The notes under the pieces: generated by a model
The model's database searches: none
The model's input: the letters and a program-made list of their open reading frames with translations, nothing else
What the model was told of the DNA's origin: nothing
Shown here: one piece after another, positions 1-7,992 of the stretch
How positions within the stretch are numbered: position 1 is the stretch's first letter
How the letters are laid out: each line of letters opens with the position of its first letter
Program-made: the position numbers and the translations under genes
NCBI GenBank assembly: GCA_031216915.1
Contig: JAUFNR010000047.1
Span: 124,001 to 188,000, forward strand
DNA: 64,000 nt
Direction: 5' to 3'
Source of the DNA: Pictodentalium vernedei
Taxonomy: Eukaryota; Mollusca; Scaphopoda; Dentaliida; Dentaliidae

Positions 1-326
1 TAATGTCGTCTATGTAGATAGCGTTGTGTAGAGTGATGAGATGGATTTGCTTTGGATACCCCAAGTATACTCCTCCTAACTTTTCAGTTCTATTGGATGA
101 GCTTTCACTTATATTGTTCAGCTATCACACAATGGTTGTCATTGGTCATTTAAACTAAAGGAGAGTACGTTTTTGAACAAATCCAATTTTCAATTTCTTT
201 TTGAGGAATCTGGGGCGCAGATTTCCGATGTGTGTGTTTATTATACCCAAACTCTCAGACAATCACGATCACAGCCCTTCAGCGGATGACTCGGTTGAAC
301 TATATTTGGTCCCGCCAATTCTTTCA

Positions 327-337
327 CCCCCCCCCCC
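327..337 (+). repeat. Hypervariable C homopolymer (unit 1 copy)
   Basis: Run lengths in units 1 to 16 are 11, 12, 13, 10, 11, 14, 15, 15, 7+A+11, 11, 13, 12, 12, 11, 11 and 12. The run lies 11 bp before the (AC)6 repeat and 24 bp before the TATA-like box. It encodes the proline stretch of the doubtful forward ORFs here, so changes in its length close or switch those frames. The minus strand carries the complementary G run, which could form a quadruplex. Confidence 0.97.
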
Positions 338-348
338 TCCCAAACAAA

Positions 349-360
349 ACACACACACAC
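349..360 (+). repeat. (AC)6 microsatellite, invariant in all copies
   Basis: Six AC dinucleotides lead directly into the TATATAAG motif. The length bookkeeping of all 16 units leaves no room for a change here, in contrast to the adjacent C run. Confidence 0.9.
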
Positions 361-361
361 A

Positions 362-369
362 TATATAAG
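362..369 (+). promoter_or_regulatory. TATA-box candidate TATATAAG
   Basis: The 8 bases fit the TATA consensus TATAWAAR exactly. An initiator-like TTACTC has its A at 392, 30 bases after the first T of the box, which is the usual Pol II spacing. No substitution was seen here in any copy. Against it: an AC/AT microsatellite produces such words easily, and no clear ORF follows. The first ATG downstream (402) is closed after five codons. If used, it would drive a non-coding or spliced RNA. Confidence 0.35.
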
Positions 370-537
370 CTAGCGACGGAGGAGAGCATTTACTCAACAG
401 CTGATGCGTCTGTGTTTATAAGAGTGCACGCGAGTGTATATTTGATGCGGTCTGGAAACTACAGTAGTGTTGTTAACTGGTGGTGGACACGTTATGCTTT
501 ACTGCTTAAATATTACCCTGTGGCCAACGCACCGTGT

Positions 538-555
538 GTTACTTCTGTTACTTCT
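538..555 (+). repeat. 9-bp tandem duplication
   Basis: GTTACTTCT occurs twice in direct succession. It is the only perfect short tandem duplication noticed in the unit apart from mono- and dinucleotide runs. No function is evident. Confidence 0.8.
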
Positions 556-897
556 CTGAAGGGACAACGTAATTGTACAAAATAAGCTAAACTTCATTTT
601 GTTATGTTTTGTAGCAATGGTTTAGGCATGAATACTGGGTGGGTGTGATCTCAAATAACACTAAACAATTAGATGGTGGTTCATTGCTGAGTCTTTGGAA
701 CTTTGAAACGGCTTTTCCAAAAAGTTGTGCTCCCTACAAGAGAGTGCCCACGCATATTCAGAAATCTCAATGAAATTGATATATGGGCGATTCTGTACTC
801 TAGAAACATGCGTAGCGTGACTGAGAATAGTTTGGATGTTTGGACAAGAATATGGACAGGGGGAAAAAATGACTGTCAATTTGGTAAAATTTCACAA

Positions 898-909
898 ATT
901 TTCGAAAAT
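898..909. repeat. 12-bp perfect palindrome
   Basis: ATTTTCGAAAAT equals its own reverse complement. It sits in AT-rich sequence 55 bp before the 965-994 hairpin and could be a dimeric protein site or chance. Confidence 0.7.
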
Positions 910-964
910 GCGCTTTTTTATAAACAAAATTTTTAATGGGTAAAAAGGGTCTTTCTCTTTATTG

Positions 965-994
965 AGATGTTCTGGATTTTGGCTCGGAACATCT
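965..994. repeat. Hairpin, 8-bp perfect stem and 14-nt loop
   Basis: AGATGTTC (965-972) is the exact reverse complement of GAACATCT (987-994). The unit 1 private substitution at 996 lies just outside the stem, and the stem itself is unchanged in all copies. It is too short on its own to call an RNA gene. Confidence 0.7.
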
Positions 995-1141
995 GTACTT
1001 CATTTTCATTCTTTTTGGGGATATTTGTGTTCAAATTTTGGCCCCGGGCGATGAGATTTTGTAACAAATAAGTGCCAACATCAGTCAGTTGTTACTATTT
1101 AAGGTAACTCTGAATCTAAGGACGAGGTTTGTCCGGTATGG

Positions 1142-1189
1142 ATGACTGAACAGACCTCCCCTCTCTCAAAAAATCGTCTGCTCAGTCAT
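1142..1189. repeat. Long hairpin, 14-nt arms with one mismatch and a 20-nt loop
   Basis: The left arm 1142-1155 (ATGACTGAACAGAC) pairs with the right arm 1176-1189 (GTCTGCTCAGTCAT) at 13 of 14 positions. The loop is a pyrimidine stretch followed by an A run. The structure lies about 190 bp before the tRNA-like element. It is the strongest inverted repeat noticed in the first half of the unit. It could be part of a structured RNA or a relic of a small inverted-repeat element; no family was recognised. Confidence 0.75.
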
Positions 1190-1379
1190 TACGCTGGTTA
1201 AAATTGTAAGCTATCACAGCTTTGTTTCTGTCGATTTTTATTAAAAGCTAGCATAGTTTTTCCAACACCGCTCATGTACTCGAAAATGGGCGTTATTATC
1301 TCCTCTGGAAACATAATGAAGGAGGTATTACGATTTAAAGTTCTCTATTTATTTAATGTTTTGCCACAGGAGAACAAAT

Positions 1380-1468
1380 CGGGCTGTAGCTCAGTAAGTT
1401 CAGGCGTTCACTTAGCTGAGTGAAACGTGCGTTGTCAATGCGACGTGAGTTCAAAACCCACCGCTTCT
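1380..1468 (+). pseudogene. tRNA-like sequence, class II shape (unit 1)
   Basis: The sequence reads as a degenerate cloverleaf. D stem: GCTC (1389-1392) with AGGC (1402-1405), three of four paired counting a G-T wobble. Anticodon stem: TTCAC (1407-1411) with GTGAA (1420-1424), perfect, but with an 8-nt loop, so no anticodon can be assigned. Long variable arm at 1427-1444: seven pairs with one bulge. T stem: GTGAG (1445-1449) with CCCAC (1457-1461), one mismatch, closing a 7-nt TTCAAAA loop. The acceptor halves CGGGCTG (1380-1386) and CGCTTCT (1462-1468) pair poorly. The A-box region starts TAGCTCAG, and the B-box-like AGTTCAAAACC (1448-1458) matches about 8 of 10 fixed consensus positions. 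The long variable arm and the CCCACCGC 3' end resemble leucine tRNAs. A tRNA pseudogene or the head of a tRNA-derived SINE is likelier than a working tRNA. Confidence 0.72.
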
Positions 1469-1499
1469 TAGAATTTATTCATTATCCTAACACATGCAA

Positions 1500-1503
1500 T
1501 TTT
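1500..1503 (+). terminator. Possible Pol III T4 terminator
   Basis: This is the first run of four T after the tRNA-like element, 31 nt past its 3' end. If the internal boxes are active, transcripts of roughly 120-125 nt would end here. Four T is the minimal signal in animals, so this is weak evidence. Confidence 0.3.
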
Positions 1504-1734
1504 CGCTTTGTTCTAGTTGCATCTTCATGTTTGGTGCATGTTTTCGCAAATTAGCTGGTCGAAAGGCTGGGATCCTCCACAATCAGTATATTTAAACAAA
1601 AATGTTGGGGAAACAACCAATTGCCCAAAACAGACAGACCATTTCTCTTTGGGTCATATTGTATAATTAGGGACGCTATTACGTTGCAAATATTAAAAGT
1701 CAAATAACGAGATGAACATGACTGCCTGTTGATG

Positions 1735-1742
1735 TTTTTTTT
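1735..1742 (+). repeat. T8 homopolymer, invariant
   Basis: It is eight T long in every copy according to the unit-length bookkeeping and direct reading of several copies. It serves as an internal control for the unstable C and G runs. Confidence 0.85.
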
Positions 1743-2041
1743 GTCTGTTCAGCACCACCGTCTGCCAGATTTAATGTTTCATTGAAATAAAAGATTGCGA
1801 ATATTGTTTACTGTGCCTCATAAATAACCCTTGTGACGAACTAAAAGAGTATATGCACTGACACTGTTTTATTACCACCATAAGCAATGCATGTCATCTC
1901 CGTTATGTCAGTAGTGGGGGACCTCAATTTCAGCAGTCCAGGTGGGAGCGCTTTGGAGCATTGTGCAAATGCGTACAACACTTTAATGATACACTTGCCT
2001 TCAACAGTTGCTAGCCTTGCGTGTGTCGGTTTAGTAAATTT

Positions 2042-2056
2042 GGAAGTACGGAAGTA
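2042..2056 (+). repeat. Direct repeat GGAAGTA with one spacer base
   Basis: GGAAGTA occurs at 2042-2048 and 2050-2056. The words contain an ETS-type GGAA core, but no function can be claimed from this alone. Confidence 0.6.
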
Positions 2057-2377
2057 GATAGCTGCTGCAAGATGGTTCTCTCTGCGCTATCCGTCCTCTT
2101 TCACCCGACACAATTCAAATCAGGTTGTTGGAAGAGTCGCGATACCCCAATAATAAGCAAACAAGTGCATTCCACCACAACAAACTTTAAATATTCGGTG
2201 TATTTTGAGCTGAAAGATTTAATTTCACAGAAAGACAGGTATAATGGCTTTGCTTATAAGTTAGACAACGTTTGGAGCTAAACAGGGGCGATGGACCGGT
2301 CTCATGATTCCATGTGCTAGAGTCTGTCATTTACGAACAGCATGCTCTCAAAGTATGCGTTTGAAAGGTTGGGTGCA

Positions 2378-2392
2378 GGGGGGGGGGGGGGG
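2378..2392 (+). repeat. Hypervariable G homopolymer (unit 1 copy)
   Basis: Run lengths in units 1 to 16 are 15, 16, 19, 14, 12, 18, 14, 13, 12, 13, 15, 11, 10, 19, 15 and 17. This is the most variable position of the unit. A G run this long can form quadruplex structures on the plus strand. It is flanked by TGCA and CGTTTT, unchanged in all copies. Its length sets which frame continues in the doubtful ORF that crosses it. Confidence 0.97.
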
Positions 2393-2475
2393 CGTTTTAT
2401 TTCAGTTTCACATATTTTTATCTAAAGGGTCGTTTCATGTTGATTTTAAGCTCGCGGGTTTATCTGGAATACCTT

Positions 2476-2485
2476 TCGATATCGA
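2476..2485. repeat. 10-bp perfect palindrome TCGATATCGA
   Basis: It is self-complementary and lies about 85 bp after the G run. It is unchanged in every copy read. No known site is assigned. Confidence 0.65.
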
Positions 2486-3044
2486 TGTGTAGAGGGGGAA
2501 GTCACGATGGGTAGGGGAAGCGTCCACGTCACAAAAATAAGTGGTTTCACAGATGAAGTTTAGATTCCTTCGAGCATCCACATTGGGTATTCTGGGTCCC
2601 TACTTCTTCCACTGTTTATACTGGTTCAGGGTGAATTTCATGTGTCATATTAAAGGTGAGTGGACATTTTAGAGGGAGGGATAGCGTTGATTTCAGTTTA
2701 GTTTCAGATTAGACTTGTTTCAGCATTTGGTGGGCATTCAGTTCCGCAATACGCTGGCCATAGTTTTGATCGGCTGTCATAATGTTGGCTCCATATTGTA
2801 ACCCTTGTCGTTAGAAAGTCGTGTGCAGTTTAAGAAGGGTCTCTTCTCAAACTTCCCAGATTTATTATCGCGAAGCTTTTAGCCGATTTGTGTGATTACT
2901 AGCTTTAATGGTAGGTGATTTTATGTGTTGTCAGTATTAATTCTGTGTTGAAGGTAGGTTACACAGAAAAACTGGGATTCGTCGGGAAGTTCAAGCGTTT
3001 CTTGTAACAGCTGAAGGTCGAAATTATGAACTCTTCTATATTGT

Positions 3045-3056
3045 AAGTTGCAACTT
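3045..3056. repeat. 12-bp perfect palindrome AAGTTGCAACTT
   Basis: It is self-complementary. It overlaps a splice-donor-like GTAAGT beginning at 3043. It could be chance in AT-rich DNA. Confidence 0.7.
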
Positions 3057-3231
3057 GTATACGCTAGTGTTCCAATTCAGAATTCAACGTTTATGATAAT
3101 GTGAAAAAGGTGTTCACTCACTACCCAGTAACTGTTGAATGCCTTTAATAATTCAGAAGATAAGATTTCACAAGAATGAAATCATGAACAATGGAAAACT
3201 TTACATGTGCCATTTATTGGTTTAGTCAAGT

Positions 3232-3241
3232 AAAAAAAAAA
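3232..3241 (+). repeat. A10 homopolymer, invariant
   Basis: It is ten A long in the copies read directly, and the length rule agrees for the others. It is as long as the shortest C and G runs, yet it does not vary. Confidence 0.88.
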
Positions 3242-3250
3242 TTTCAATTT

Positions 3251-3274
3251 TTTCCCATGGGTACCCTTGGGAAA
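3251..3274. repeat. 24-bp near-perfect palindrome around GGGTACCC
   Basis: TTTCCCA (3251-3257) and TGGGAAA (3268-3274) are exact reverse complements and enclose the self-complementary GGGTACCC (3259-3266). Only the 3258/3267 T-T pair breaks full symmetry. It follows the A10 run by 9 bp. Unit 10 changes the core (A at 39234). It could be a dimer-binding site or a cruciform-prone element. Confidence 0.8.
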
Positions 3275-3821
3275 TCTGTCAAAAAACTTCAAAATTTTTG
3301 TTCCCATTTCATGATGCAAAAATGTTCTACATATAAAAATTCCATTGTTTTAAAATTTCCTTCTGCTGAAATCACTTGTTCTCACTGAATAAATCAACTT
3401 GAAGAAAACGATGTGTATCACCGTAAATTAAACTTTTCCGTCCATGACCGCTGTAGGTTAACGCACAGTGCCACTTTTCTCTACATGATTAAATCGGGAC
3501 TCGGAGATTCACTCGAATGATATATTAAACAGAAGGCAACTCTTCAAACAGAATGCATCCATATCGCATCTAAACAGACTGAATAATCTTCAGTTCATGT
3601 TTTTAGGGTTCTATCCATTAAAAATATAGCAGTTACAGCGGTCAGAAAGAAGCTTGTCAATTCCAATCGTTTGTTTTTCAGTACTTCTACGGAGAAGCAA
3701 CTTCTGCGACTTGGAAGACTACAGTATTTTCGGTTATACCTCCACAGCGCCTTCTATCCCAAAAAACGGACGTTAGTGTGCCTAAAAACAAACGATGACT
3801 TTCAGAAGCTGATTAAGATTG

Positions 3822-3841
3822 TTCCCTTTTGAAAAAGGGAA
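3822..3841. repeat. Short strong hairpin, 8-9 bp stem
   Basis: TTCCCTTTT (3822-3830) and AAAAGGGAA (3833-3841) are perfect complements around GA. The realistic fold is an 8-bp stem with a TGAA loop. A GGCC-centred palindrome (AAGGCCTT) follows directly. Confidence 0.75.
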
Positions 3842-3995
3842 AGGCCTTCCTTATCTACGACTGAGAAACCCCCAATAGCAATGACACTCTTCAAATAAGG
3901 GAAATTTGAGCAATTCCCGCCTCTTGAATGTTTTTCCTCACAGGTGTCCAAGCTTGGCGGGGTTGGCTTGCCACCGAGAAGTATTTCTACATACA

Positions 3996-6900
3996 TAATG
4001 TCGTCTACGTAGATAGCGTTGTGTAGAGTGATGAGATGGATTTGCTTTGGATACCCCAAGTATACTCCTCCTAACTTTTCAGTTCTATTGGATGAGCTTT
4101 CACTTATATTGTTCAGCTATCACACAATGGTTGTCATTGGTCATTTAAACTAAAGGAGAGTACGTTTTTGAACAAATCCAATTTTCAATTTCTTTTTGAG
4201 GAATCTGGGGCGCAGATTTCCGATGTGTGTGTTTATTATACCCAAACTCTCAGACAATCACGATCACAGCCCTTCAGCGGATGACTCGGTTGAACTATAT
4301 TTGGTCCCGCCAATTCTTTCACCCCCCCCCCCCTCCCAAACAAAACACACACACACATATATAAGCTAGCGACGGAGGAGAGCATTTACTCAACAGCTGA
4401 TGCGTCTGTGTTTATAAGAGTGCACGCGAGTGTATATTTGATGCGGTCTGGAAACTACAGTAGTGTTGTTAACTGGTGGTGGACACGTTATGCTTTACTG
4501 CTTAAATATTACCCTGTGGCCAACGCACCGTGTGTTACTTCTGTTACTTCTCTGAAGGGACAACGTAATTGTACAAAATAAGCTAAACTTCATTTTGTTA
4601 TGTTTTGTAGCAATGGTTTAGGCATGAATACTGGGTGGGTGTGATCTCAAATAACACTAAACAATTAGATGGTGGTTCATTGCTGAGTCTTTGGAACTTT
4701 GAAACGGCTTTTCCAAAAAGTTGTGCTCCCTACAAGAGAGTGCCCACGCATATTCAGAAATCTCAATGAAATTGATATATGGGCGATTCTGTACTCTAGA
4801 AACATGCGTAGCGTGACTGAGAATAGTTTGGATGTTTGGACAAGAATATGGACAGGGGGAAAAAATGACTGTCAATTTGGTAAAATTTCACAAATTTTCG
4901 AAAATGCGCTTTTTTATAAACAAAATTTTTAATGGGTAAAAAGGGTCTTTCTCTTTATTGAGATGTTCTGGATTTTGGCTCGGAACATCTGCACTTCATT
5001 TTCATTCTTTTTGGGGATATTTGTGTTCAAATTTTGGCCCCGGGCGATGAGATTTTGTAACAAATAAGTGCCAACATCAGTCAGTTGTTACTATTTAAGG
5101 TAACTCTGAATCTAAGGACGAGGTTTGTCCGGTATGGATGACTGAACAGACCTCCCCTCTCTCAAAAAATCGTCTGCTCAGTCATTACGCTGGTTAAAAT
5201 TGTAAGCTATCACAGCTTTGTTTCTGTCGATTTTTATTAAAAGCTAGCATAGTTTTTCCAACACCGCTCATGTACTCGAAAATGGGCGTTATTATCTCCT
5301 CTGGAAACATAATGAAGGAGGTATTACGATTTAAAGTTCTCTATTTATTTAATGTTTTGCCACAGGAGAACAAATCGGGCTGTAGCTCAGTAAGTTCAGG
5401 CGTTCACTTAGCTGAGTGAAACGTGCGTTGTCAATGCGACGTGAGTTCAAAACCCACCGCTTCTTAGAATTTATTCATTATCCTAACACATGCAATTTTC
5501 GCTTTGTTCTAGTTGCATCTTCATGTTTGGTGCATGTTTTCGCAAATTAGCTGGTCGAAAGGCTGGGATCCTCCACAATCAGTATATTTAAACAAAAATG
5601 TTGGGGAAACAACCAATTGCCCAAAACAGACAGACCATTTCTCTTTGGGTCATATTGTATAATTAGGGACGCTATTACGTTGCAAATATTAAAAGTCAAA
5701 TAACGAGATGAACATGACTGCCTGTTGATGTTTTTTTTGTCTGTTCAGCACCACCGTCTGCCAGATTTAATGTTTCATTGAAATAAAAGATTGCGAATAT
5801 TGTTTACTGTGCCTCATAAATAACCCTTGTGACGAACTAAAAGAGTATATGCACTGACACTGTTTTATTACCACCATAAGCAATGCATGTCATCTCCGTT
5901 ATGTCAGTAGTGGGGGACCTTAATTTCAGCAGTCCAAGTGGGAGCGCTTTGGAGCATTGTGCAAATGCGTACAACACTTTAATGATACACTTGCCTTCAA
6001 CAGTTGCTAGCCTTGCGTGTGTCGGTTTAGTAAATTTGGAAGTACGGAAGTAGATAGCTGCTGCAAGATGGTTCTCTCTGCGCTATCCGTCCTCTTTCAC
6101 CCGACACAATTCAAATCAGGTTGTTGGAAGAGTCGCGATACCCCAATAATAAGCAAACAAGTGCATTCCACCACAACAAACTTTAAATATTCGGTGTATT
6201 TTGAGCTGAAAGATTTAATTTCACAGAAAGACAGGTATAATGGCTTTGCTTATAAGTTAGACAACGTTTGGAGCTAAACAGGGGCGATGGACCGGTCTCA
6301 TGATTCCATGTGCTAGAGTCTGTCATTTACGAACAGCATGCTCTCAAAGTATGCGTTTGAAAGGTTGGGTGCAGGGGGGGGGGGGGGGGCGTTTTATTTC
6401 AGTTTCACATATTTTTATCTAAAGGGTCGTTTCATGTTGATTTTAAGCTCGCGGGTTTATCTGGAATACCTTTCGATATCGATGTGTAGAGGGGGAAGTC
6501 ACGATGGGTAGGGGAAGCGTCCACGTCACAAAAATAAGTGGTTTCACAGATGAAGTTTAGATTCCTTCGAGCATCCACATTGGGTATTCTGGGTCCCTAC
6601 TTCTTCCACTGTTTATACTGGTTCAGGGTGAATTTCATGTGTCATATTAAAGGTGAGTAGACATTTTAGAGGGAGGGATAGCGTTGATTTCAGTTTAGTT
6701 TCAGATTAGACTTGTTTCAGCATTTGGTGGGCATTCAGTTCCGCAATACGCTGGCCATAGTTTTGATCGGCTGTCATAATGTTGGCTCCATATTGTAACC
6801 CTTGTCGTTAGAAAGTCGTGTGCAGTTTAAGAAGGGTCTCTTCTCAAACTTCCCAGATTTATTATCGCGAAGCTTTTAGCCGATTTGTGTGATTACTAGC

Positions 6901-7992
6901 TTTAATGGTAGGTGATTTTATGTGTTGTCAGTATTAATTCTGTGTTGAAGGTAGGTTACACAGAAAAACTGGGATTCGTCGGGAAGTTCAAGCGTTTCTT
7001 GTAACAGCTGAAGGTGGAAATTATGAACTCTTCTATATTGTAAGTTGCAACTTGTATACGCTAGTGTTCCAATTCAGAATTCAACGTTTATGATAATGTG
7101 AAAAAGGTGTTCACTCACTACCCAGTAACTGTTGAATGCCTTTAATAATTCAGAAGATAAGATTTCACAAGAATGAAATCATGAACAATGGAAAACTTTA
7201 CATGTGCCATTTATTGGTTTAGTCAAGTAAAAAAAAAATTTCAATTTTTTCCCATGGGTACCCTTGGGAAATCTGTCAAAAAACTTCAAAATTTTTGTTC
7301 CCATTTCATGATGCAAAAATGTTCTACATATAAAAATTCCATTGTTTTAAAATTTCCTTCTGCTGAAATCACTTGTTCTCACTGAATAAATCAACTTGAA
7401 GAAAACGATGTGTATCACCGTAAATTAAACTTTTCCGTCCATGACCGCTGTAGGTTAACGCACAGTGCCACTTTTCTCTACATGATTAAATCGGGACTCG
7501 GAGATTCACTCGAATGATATATTAAACAGAAGGCAACTCTTCAAACAGAATGCATCCATATCGCATCTAAACAGACTGAATAATCTTCAGTTCATGTTTT
7601 TAGGGTTCTATCCATTAAAAATATAGCAGTTACAGCGGTCAGAAAGAAGCTTGTCAATTCCAATCGTTTGTTTTTCAGTACTTCTACGGAGAAGCAACTT
7701 CTGCGACTTGGAAGACTACAGTATTTTCGGTTATACCTCCACAGCGCCTTCTATCCCAAAAAACGGACGTTAGTGTGCCTAAAAACAAACGATGACTTTC
7801 AGAAGCTGATTAAGATTGTTCCCTTTTGAAAAAGGGAAAGGCCTTCCTTATCTACGACTGAGAAACCCCCAATAGCAATGACACTCTTCAAATAAGGGAA
7901 ATTTGAGCAATTCCCGCCTCTTGAATGTTTTTCCTCACAGGTGTCCAAGCTTGGCGGGGTTGGCTTGCCACCGAGAAGTATTTCTACATACA
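3996..7992 (+). repeat. Repeat unit 2 (3,997 bp; C12, G16)
   Basis: The C run is at 4322-4333 and the G run at 6374-6389. Private substitutions are C at 4008 (T elsewhere), which turns the local sequence into a perfect 10-bp palindrome, and A at 6659 (G elsewhere). G at 7016 (C in most copies) is shared only with unit 11. Confidence 0.98.
5376..5464 (+). pseudogene. tRNA-like sequence (unit 2)
   Basis: It is identical to the unit 1 copy in the cloverleaf bases. The T4 run is at 5496-5499. Confidence 0.72.

Larger units (their letters stand above)
1..3995 (+). repeat. Repeat unit 1 (3,995 bp; C11, G15)
   Basis: The C run is at 327-337 and the G run at 2378-2392. Three private substitutions were seen: T at 996 (C elsewhere), C at 1925 (T elsewhere) and G at 1941 (A elsewhere). 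This is among the most diverged copies in substitutions, and all three fall within 946 bp. It serves as the reference copy for the internal map. Confidence 0.98.

Noticed and set aside
232-585. Plus-strand ORF of 117-130 codons crossing the C run
   Set aside because: Its frame and start change with C-run length. It is absent as a long ORF in units 2, 7, 8, 12, 13 and 16. Proline codons come from the homopolymer.
661-936. Overlapping 72-codon (minus) and 77-codon (plus) ORFs
   Set aside because: They overlap on opposite strands, resemble nothing known, and the substitution at 16738 alters both.
1030-1050. Sm-site-like AATTTTGG followed by a GC-rich stretch, suggestive of an snRNA or spliced-leader RNA
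   Set aside because: No splice-donor-bearing leader or the required flanking stem-loops could be fitted around it.
1380-1468. Functional tRNA gene
   Set aside because: The acceptor stem pairs poorly, the anticodon loop has 8 nt, the D stem is imperfect, and no anticodon can be assigned.
2021-2281. Plus-strand 86-codon ORF present in all 16 copies
   Set aside because: Recurrence only reflects the near-identity of the units. No recognisable domain, no promoter or splice context, and the one substitution seen (38250) changes an amino acid.
2304-2492. Plus-strand ORF crossing the G run, with two alternative C-terminal frames
   Set aside because: The glycine stretch and frame switches are products of the G-run length; in several copies it is not open at all. 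Programmed phase variation is not supported without a conserved downstream protein.
3191-3388. Plus-strand 65-codon ORF
   Set aside because: It runs through the A10 tract and the palindrome, with no recognisable domain.
3802-4059. Minus-strand ORF of 85 codons, open upstream to about 100, containing YIDD (YVDD at the unit 1/2 junction), like the catalytic motif of reverse transcriptases
   Set aside because: The residues around the motif do not follow the reverse transcriptase pattern, no other RT block is visible in any frame nearby, the assumed start is not ATG, and all three substitutions seen in its copies change the protein. Likely coincidence.
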